DNA of 33,115 nucleotides from an uncultured bacterium (lineage in GTDB: Bacteria; Actinomycetota; Actinomycetes; S36-B12). Below, piece by piece: positions 29,506-33,115 of this stretch. The notes beneath the pieces are model-generated. The model was not told where the DNA came from, searched no databases, and was given only the letters and a program-made list of their open reading frames with translations. The stretch spans positions 1 through 33,115 of the forward strand of contig CAIZPS010000056.1 of assembly GCA_903934925.1 (NCBI GenBank). The letters are read 5' to 3'. A program made the translations under genes and the position numbers. Each line of letters opens with the position of its first letter. The stretch's first letter is position 1.

Positions 29506-30885
29506 ATGAGCACATCGCCCTCGGCCTTCTGGCACCCCTTCGCTGACATGTCCGTCGTAGCGGGCCACGATCTCGTTCTCGCCTCCGGCACCGGCGCGTA
29601 TGTGCAGGACGAGTCCGGTCGCACCTACCTCGACGCCACCGCGGGACTCTGGTACTGCAACGTCGGCCACGGCCGGTCCGAGATCGCCGTCGAGGCAGCC
29701 CGGCAGATGTCGACGATCGCCTCGTACTCCGTCTTCGGAGACTTCGCGATCCGGTCCACCCTGGACCTTGCTGATCGACTCTCCGCCCTGGCGCCGATGC
29801 CCAACGCGAAGGTCTTCTTCACCAGCGGCGGAAGCGACAGCGTTGACACCGCCGTCAAGCTCGTGCGCCATTACTGGCAGGTCAAGGGCTCCGTCGACCG
29901 CACGGTGTTCATCACCCGTGACCGCTCGTACCACGGCATGCACCTCGGTGGCACCTCACTCGGCGGCATCCCGGCCAACCGCGCCGGCTACGGCCCGCTC
30001 GAGACTGGCATCGCCAATGTGCCCTGGGACGATGCCGATGCACTGGCCCATCGCATCGACGAGATCGGCGCCGAACGTGTCGCTGCGTTCTTCTGCGAGC
30101 CGGTCATCGGTGCCGGGGGCGTGTACGCACCACCCCCCGGATACCTGACGGCGGTGCGCGACATCTGCCGCGAGCGCGGCGTCCTCTTCGTCGCCGACGA
30201 GGTCATCACCGGATTCGGGCGCACGGGACGCTGGTTCGGTTCCGAGGGTCTGGAGCCGGACCTCGTGCTCACGGCGAAGGGCCTGACCTCCGGCTACCTG
30301 CCGATGGGTGCCGTGCTCGTCGGCGAGACGGTGTCCGCGCCGTTCTGGAAGGAGTCCGGCCACGTCTGGCGGCATGGCTACACCTACTCCGGGCACGCCA
30401 CGTCGGCTGCGGCGGCGATGGTCAATCTCGACATCCTGGAGCAGGAGGGGCTCGTCGATCAGGTGGCCTCACTGCAGCTCGCCCTGACCGCCGCCTTCGT
30501 GCCTCTGCGCGGCCATTCGTACGTGCGCGAGGTGCGCTCCGGGGTGGGCCTCCTCGCGGCGGTCGCGATCGACCAGGACGTCGTCTCCGAAGACCCCACC
30601 ATCCCCACCCGTCTGATCGCCGCTCTTCGTGAGCGCGGCGTTCTGACCCGGCTCCTGGCCGATGGTGCTCTCCAGATCTCCCCACCTTTCGTCATCACGC
30701 GCGAGGAGCTTCAGGGTCTCGGCCAGGCGATCGGTGATTCGCTCACGTCGCTGGGATCGACGTCATCCTCGACGCCTGCTCCCGAGGAGCAACTGCTGCC
30801 GGAAGTCACGACAGACGAAGCCGGCGGATTCGGCAGTTCCGACCAGCGCCTACTGGCGGAGGTGCCTCCGCACCACGGCCGCTGA
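29506..30885 (+). CDS. Class III (omega-amino acid:pyruvate-type) aminotransferase
   Basis: The start is ATG 29506, not the track's 29119, which reads through the divergent gene. The 459-residue PLP enzyme opens with FWHPFADMSVVAGHDLVLASGTGAYVQDESGRTYLDATAGLWYCNVGHG, as in beta-alanine/omega-amino acid:pyruvate transaminases. Cofactor motifs are SGGSDSVDTAVKLVRHYWQ, SYHGMHLGGTSLGG, FFCEPVIGAGGVYAPPPGYL, FVADEVITGFGRTGRWFG (Asp to pyridine N) and LTAKGLTSGYLPMGA (Schiff-base Lys). YTYSGHATSAAAA follows. The enzyme moves an amino group from an omega-amino acid, polyamine or amine to pyruvate or a similar acceptor. After the last conserved segment there is an unusual ~45-residue Ser/Pro/Glu-rich tail (SSSTPAPEEQLLPEV), probably disordered. 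Confidence 0.93.
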   Translation: MSTSPSAFWHPFADMSVVAGHDLVLASGTGAYVQDESGRTYLDATAGLWYCNVGHGRSEIAVEAARQMSTIASYSVFGDFAIRSTLDLADRLSALAPMPNAKVFFTSGGSDSVDTAVKLVRHYWQVKGSVDRTVFITRDRSYHGMHLGGTSLGGIPANRAGYGPLETGIANVPWDDADALAHRIDEIGAERVAAFFCEPVIGAGGVYAPPPGYLTAVRDICRERGVLFVADEVITGFGRTGRWFGSEGLEPDLVLTAKGLTSGYLPMGAVLVGETVSAPFWKESGHVWRHGYTYSGHATSAAAAMVNLDILEQEGLVDQVASLQLALTAAFVPLRGHSYVREVRSGVGLLAAVAIDQDVVSEDPTIPTRLIAALRERGVLTRLLADGALQISPPFVITREELQGLGQAIGDSLTSLGSTSSSTPAPEEQLLPEVTTDEAGGFGSSDQRLLAEVPPHHGR

Positions 30886-30902
30886 CGCGGACATCGCGTC
30901 AG
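30882..30902. terminator. Bidirectional terminator hairpin
   Basis: CTGACGCG-GACAT-CGCGTCAG: a perfect 8-bp stem exactly between the convergent aminotransferase and mscL genes, overlapping the aminotransferase stop codon. It can serve both directions. There is no T-run. Confidence 0.65.
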
Positions 30903-30903
30903 T

Positions 30904-31287
30904 TCACTGCGAGCCGCGCTGCTCCTGGAGCAGGTCGCGGATCTCCTTGAGCAGCTTGACGTCGGGCGGGGTGACGTCGACTTCGTCTCCATTGCCTGTG
31001 CGCCGGCGGTAGGCGTTCATCGGCGCGACGAAGGCGAAGTAGAGCACGGCCATCGTGATGACGAAGGTGATCACGGCATTGATCAATGCGGTGAAGTCAA
31101 TCACTTGGCCGTTGATCGTGACCGTGCCCGCGTCAATGCCGCCGCCGAGGAAGATCCCGACGATCGGGCCGATCAGCGCCGTGGAGAAGGCGCCGACGAG
31201 GGCGGTGAAAGCGGCGCCGGCGACGAACGCGACCGCGAGGTCGATGACGTTGCCCCGGAGGATGAAGTCGCGGAATCCCTTGATCAC
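30904..31287 (-). CDS. mscL: Large-conductance mechanosensitive channel MscL
   Basis: A 127-residue protein of typical MscL length: MIKGFRDFILRGNVIDLAVAFVAGAAFTALVGAFSTALIGPIVGIF is the amphipathic N-helix and the pore-lining TM1. A periplasmic loop follows (GGIDAGTVTINGQVIDFTALINAV), then TM2 (ITFVITMAVLYFAFVAPMNAYRRR) and a C-terminal helix (LLKEIRDLLQEQR). It opens under membrane tension to release solutes on hypo-osmotic shock, as a homopentamer. The GTG start overlaps the SAF-gene stop (GTGA), and TAGATT lies 7 nt before it, so it can be read both in the operon and from its own leaderless promoter. Confidence 0.96.
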   Translation of the reverse strand: MIKGFRDFILRGNVIDLAVAFVAGAAFTALVGAFSTALIGPIVGIFLGGGIDAGTVTINGQVIDFTALINAVITFVITMAVLYFAFVAPMNAYRRRTGNGDEVDVTPPDVKLLKEIRDLLQEQRGSQ

Positions 31288-31748
31288 GCCTGAGAATCTA
31301 GCGCCGTAGTGGGCGTGCTGCCGTGAATGAGGACGGTTATGCCCCCCCGAGCCGTCGCCGCGGCCAGGTCAAGGGCATCACCCGCGGGCACCGACACCAG
31401 CAGCAGCGCCTCGGCCGGTGTGAAGCCGCCGGCACCACTGCCTGGCTGCTCGACCACGCGGACCCTGGATGCGACCACCTGGGCGCGGCCGTCCTCGGTT
31501 ACCGATACGAGGTCGACGATGTCGCCGGGATCGAGGATGTCGGCGACGGAGCGGACCGCCAGCGGCACGGGCACCGTCACCTCGCCGGGGGAGGACCAGT
31601 CTCGGGCGGACGCAGTGGGCGTCGGTGCGGGGGTCGAGGTGAGAGTGCTGATCGTGAGCAGGACGGCCAGGCCGGCGAGTGCGGCGGCCAGGGGTCGACG
31701 AAAGCGGAAGGCGGACCGCCTCCAGGACGCTCCTATCGGTACGTTCAC
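31284..31748 (-). CDS. SAF domain membrane-anchored protein
   Basis: A 154-residue protein with a basic N-terminus and a single membrane anchor or signal segment (RPLAAALAGLAVLLTISTL), a Pro/Thr linker (TPAPTPTASARDWS), and a SAF-like domain: GEVTVPVPLAVRSVADILDPGDIVDLVSVTEDGRAQVVASRVRVVEQPG. This resembles the CpaB/RcpC pilus-assembly group and the small SAF proteins that neighbour mscL in many actinobacteria. The role is unknown, but it lies outside the membrane. GTG 31748 is 7 nt after TAGCGT, so it is leaderless. It overlaps mscL by 4 nt and follows the FmdB-like gene. Confidence 0.85.
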   Translation of the reverse strand: MNVPIGASWRRSAFRFRRPLAAALAGLAVLLTISTLTSTPAPTPTASARDWSSPGEVTVPVPLAVRSVADILDPGDIVDLVSVTEDGRAQVVASRVRVVEQPGSGAGGFTPAEALLLVSVPAGDALDLAAATARGGITVLIHGSTPTTALDSQA

Positions 31749-31755
31749 CGGGGAG

Positions 31756-31761
31756 ACGCTA
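31756..31761 (-). promoter_or_regulatory. -10 box (TAGCGT) of the SAF-mscL unit
   Basis: Exactly 7 nt before GTG 31748 on the minus strand; TTCGAC 18 bp upstream may be the -35. It lies between the FmdB-like stop and the SAF start. Confidence 0.5.
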
Positions 31762-31799
31762 GGTCAACCGGCGAGCGTGGTCGAACCGCTGTCCACAGG

Positions 31800-32171
31800 T
31801 CAGGAGCTGGTCGACGCTCCCGCTGAGGCTGTGGACGACGAGGTGCCGGAGGATCCGCCCGAACTGCCGGAGGATGAACCGCCTGACGAACTGGAGGACG
31901 ACCCGGACGAGGAGTCCTTTCCGGAACTGCTGCCGGAGCTGCTGCTGGAACCACTGCCGGAGCTGCTGCCGGAGTCGCCCGAACCGCTGCCCGAGCGGGA
32001 GTCCGTGCGGTAGAAGCCGGAACCCTTGAAGTGGACGCCGACGCCGGTGAAGAGCTTGCGCACCCCGGGGGACCCACACACCGGGCAGTCGGTCAGGGTG
32101 GGGTCCGTCATCTTCTGCTGCACCTCGTGCGTGGCGTCGCAGGCCGAGCAGGCGTACTCGTAGGTGGGCAC
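31800..32171 (-). CDS. FmdB-family zinc-ribbon protein with Ser/Gly tail (Ruc-like redox chaperone)
   Basis: The real start is GTG 32171 (VPTYEYACSAC) with GGAGG upstream; the track's extension lacks support. The 123-residue protein starts with the FmdB zinc ribbon, with Cys pairs CSAC and CPVC flanking HEVQQKMTDPTLTD, then VRKLFTGVGVHFKGSGFYRTD. The rest (about 75 residues) is an almost pure Ser/Gly tail. Mycobacterium tuberculosis Rv0991c (Ruc), as I recall it, has the same plan of four zinc-binding Cys plus a disordered tail; it was reported as a redox-switched chaperone in the HrcA regulon close to mscL. Here a CIRCE element precedes the gene and mscL lies two genes downstream, so Ruc function is a strong inference. 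Confidence 0.88.
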   Translation of the reverse strand: MPTYEYACSACDATHEVQQKMTDPTLTDCPVCGSPGVRKLFTGVGVHFKGSGFYRTDSRSGSGSGDSGSSSGSGSSSSSGSSSGKDSSSGSSSSSSGGSSSGSSGGSSGTSSSTASAGASTSS

Positions 32172-32190
32172 CGGTCCTCCGGGAACTGAT

Positions 32191-32217
32191 CTGGCACTCA
32201 AGGTTAGCGAGTGCTAA
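32191..32217. promoter_or_regulatory. CIRCE element (HrcA operator) upstream of the FmdB/Ruc-like gene
   Basis: On the minus strand: TTAGCACTC, 9-nt spacer, GAGTGCCAG. The first arm matches the CIRCE consensus (TTAGCACTC-N9-GAGTGCTAA) at all 9 bases and the second at 7 of 9. TAACCT in the spacer is a possible -10 box. No hrcA gene is in the window. Confidence 0.85.
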
Positions 32218-32277
32218 TTGTGCCCTGTCTCGTGCTCGTCGTCCAATCCGCCCCGGCATTCGCTTTACTTGGGCCCC

Positions 32278-32658
32278 ATGCCCGTCCTCGTTGCGATCGC
32301 GCTGGGCGGGGTGCTGGGCTCTCTGGCACGGTGGGGCGTGGACGAGGCGATGCCGGCGACGTACCCGGGGGACTTGCCCTGGGCCACGCTCATCGTGAAC
32401 CTCGTGGGCGCCTTCGCGATCGGGGCACTGCTGTCGTCCGGCCTCCTCCAAGGGCGGCCGCGCTGGTGGCGGCCGATGCTCGTGACCGGAGTGCTCGGCG
32501 GCTTCACCACCTTCTCCGCCGTGGCGCTGGAGACCGGGGTCATGCTCGACGCCGGACGCCCGGCGGTCGCGGTCGGCTACCTGGCGCTGACCGTGGTGGC
32601 CGGCCTCGCCGCCGTGCGGATCGGCAGTGCCGTCGCCGCCCGAAGGTCCCCCGCATGA
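32278..32658 (+). CDS. crcB: CrcB/Fluc fluoride channel subunit 1
   Basis: ATG 32278 starts directly before VLVAIALGGVLGSLARWGVDE, the canonical CrcB N-terminus. The 126-residue, four-helix protein contains the fluoride-pathway motifs PWATLIVNLVGAFAIGAL (Asn of the channel) and TGVLGGFTTFSAVALET (the FTTFS phenylalanine box). It exports F- passively as a dimer of antiparallel subunits. The next gene is a second crcB, overlapping by ATGA. Divergent from the FmdB-like gene. Confidence 0.94.
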   Translation: MPVLVAIALGGVLGSLARWGVDEAMPATYPGDLPWATLIVNLVGAFAIGALLSSGLLQGRPRWWRPMLVTGVLGGFTTFSAVALETGVMLDAGRPAVAVGYLALTVVAGLAAVRIGSAVAARRSPA

Positions 32659-33029
32659 GCGCGGTCCTGGCGGTGGCCCTCGGGGGTGCGATCGGAGCCC
32701 CGCTGCGGTACCTGCTCGACCTGTGGGTGACCCGGCGCGTCGCCGGGCCGGGCTCGGCACGCGCGTTCCCGTGGGGGTTGCTGTGTGTCAACGCCCTGGG
32801 CTCGCTCGTGGCCGGTGTGGTTCTCGCAGCGACCACCGGCGACCTGCGGACGCTGCTGCTCGTCGGACTGTGCGGGGCCTTCACCACGTTCTCGGGATTC
32901 GGCTGGGAGACCACCCGGCTGTGGCCGTCGCACCGATCGGCGTTCTGGGCCGCCGCTGCCGGGCTGCCCGTCGCGTGCGTTGCAGCGTTCCTGGTGGCCT
33001 GGCAGATCACCCGCTCCGTCACCGGCTGA
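32655..33029 (+). CDS. crcB: CrcB/Fluc fluoride channel subunit 2
   Basis: A 124-residue homologue with the same motifs: VALGGAIGAPLRYLLDLW, FPWGLLCVNALGSLVAGVVL and GLCGAFTTFSGFGWETTRLW, plus a final helix LPVACVAAFLVAWQI. Tandem crcB pairs are common in Gram-positive bacteria, where the two chains are thought to insert in opposite orientations to make a heterodimeric channel. The start ATG overlaps the first gene's stop, so both are made together. Confidence 0.94.
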   Translation: MSAVLAVALGGAIGAPLRYLLDLWVTRRVAGPGSARAFPWGLLCVNALGSLVAGVVLAATTGDLRTLLLVGLCGAFTTFSGFGWETTRLWPSHRSAFWAAAAGLPVACVAAFLVAWQITRSVTG

Positions 33030-33041
33030 GCGCTGCGCGCT

Positions 33042-33115
33042 TGCCGCGAGTGGCCACTGGGCACCGCGAGTGGTCACTGCGCACGGCGAGTGACCACTCG
33101 CGTGCACCCAGTGAC
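33042..33115. repeat. 20-bp-period palindromic repeat array (truncated by window end)
   Basis: Units beginning near 33042, 33062 and 33082 share GCGAGTGGYCACTG-like cores, each nearly self-complementary (AGTGGCCACT is a perfect 10-bp palindrome). Units 2 and 3 form a 14-bp perfect stem (33065-33078 with 33089-33102) around a 10-nt loop. The array continues as CCCAGTGAC at the edge. It may also terminate the crcB transcript. Confidence 0.75.

Noticed and set aside
32218-32277. Fluoride riboswitch before crcB
   Set aside because: Only 60 nt separate the CIRCE box from the crcB start, and I could not find the conserved riboswitch core there.

Overview
The window is high-GC DNA with dense, short-spaced genes. 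It looks like an actinobacterial (Actinomycetota) chromosome. Supporting this are a family annotated as actinobacterial 3-methyladenine DNA glycosylase, a DUF1918 protein, an mscL / SAF-domain / FmdB-zinc-ribbon cluster of actinobacterial type, and many start codons lying 6-7 nt after a TAnnnT -10 box, the usual layout of leaderless actinobacterial mRNAs. The genus cannot be resolved from the sequence.

Layout. (1) 1-3.0 kb: a large, unrecognised coiled-coil protein with acidic DEH repeats, a Pro/Gly linker and a strongly cationic, Trp-containing amphipathic tail. (2) 3.2-5.9 kb: a DUF1918 protein, a small membrane protein and a secreted lipase-like alpha/beta hydrolase. (3) 5.9-8.6 kb: a complete polar amino-acid ABC importer (lipoprotein, permease, ATPase). 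(4) 8.6-14.3 kb: a secreted TAP-like peptidase/hydrolase, a LuxR-type response regulator with its histidine kinase, and a secreted beta-helix-like protein. A shared sequence motif before the regulator and before the beta-helix gene suggests one small regulon. (5) 14.4-18.3 kb: a secreted PKD-domain protein divergent from a Met/His heptad-repeat ORF, two paralogous small membrane proteins with identical promoter/leader-ORF layouts, a DUF805 membrane protein, and a lone E2-type acyltransferase domain without lipoyl domains. This is the most unusual part of the window. (6) 18.6-21.3 kb: a short zinc-type alcohol dehydrogenase overlapping a SnoaL-like gene, then a putative toxin-antitoxin pair (nucleotidyltransferase plus HTH protein) with a 13-bp inverted-repeat operator, next to tRNA-Arg(CCT). 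(7) 21.3-24.5 kb: an FUSC-like membrane protein divergent from an FAD-linked oxidase across a perfectly symmetric promoter, then two small membrane proteins. (8) 24.5-29.5 kb: a methyltransferase overlapping an SbtA-type bicarbonate transporter, preceded by a winged-helix regulator and a 26-bp palindrome; a membrane protein; a glycosylase-annotated protein; and a saccharopine-dehydrogenase-like enzyme. (9) 29.5-33.1 kb: a class III aminotransferase; an mscL / SAF / FmdB-like cluster whose first gene carries a CIRCE element, linking it to HrcA heat-shock control; two tandem crcB fluoride-channel genes; and a 20-bp-period array of palindromes running off the window edge.

All calls come from reading the translated ORFs and the DNA by eye; no database search was run. 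Family names rest on recognised motifs. Functions of the 1-3 kb protein, the heptad-repeat ORF and the small membrane proteins are not known to me.
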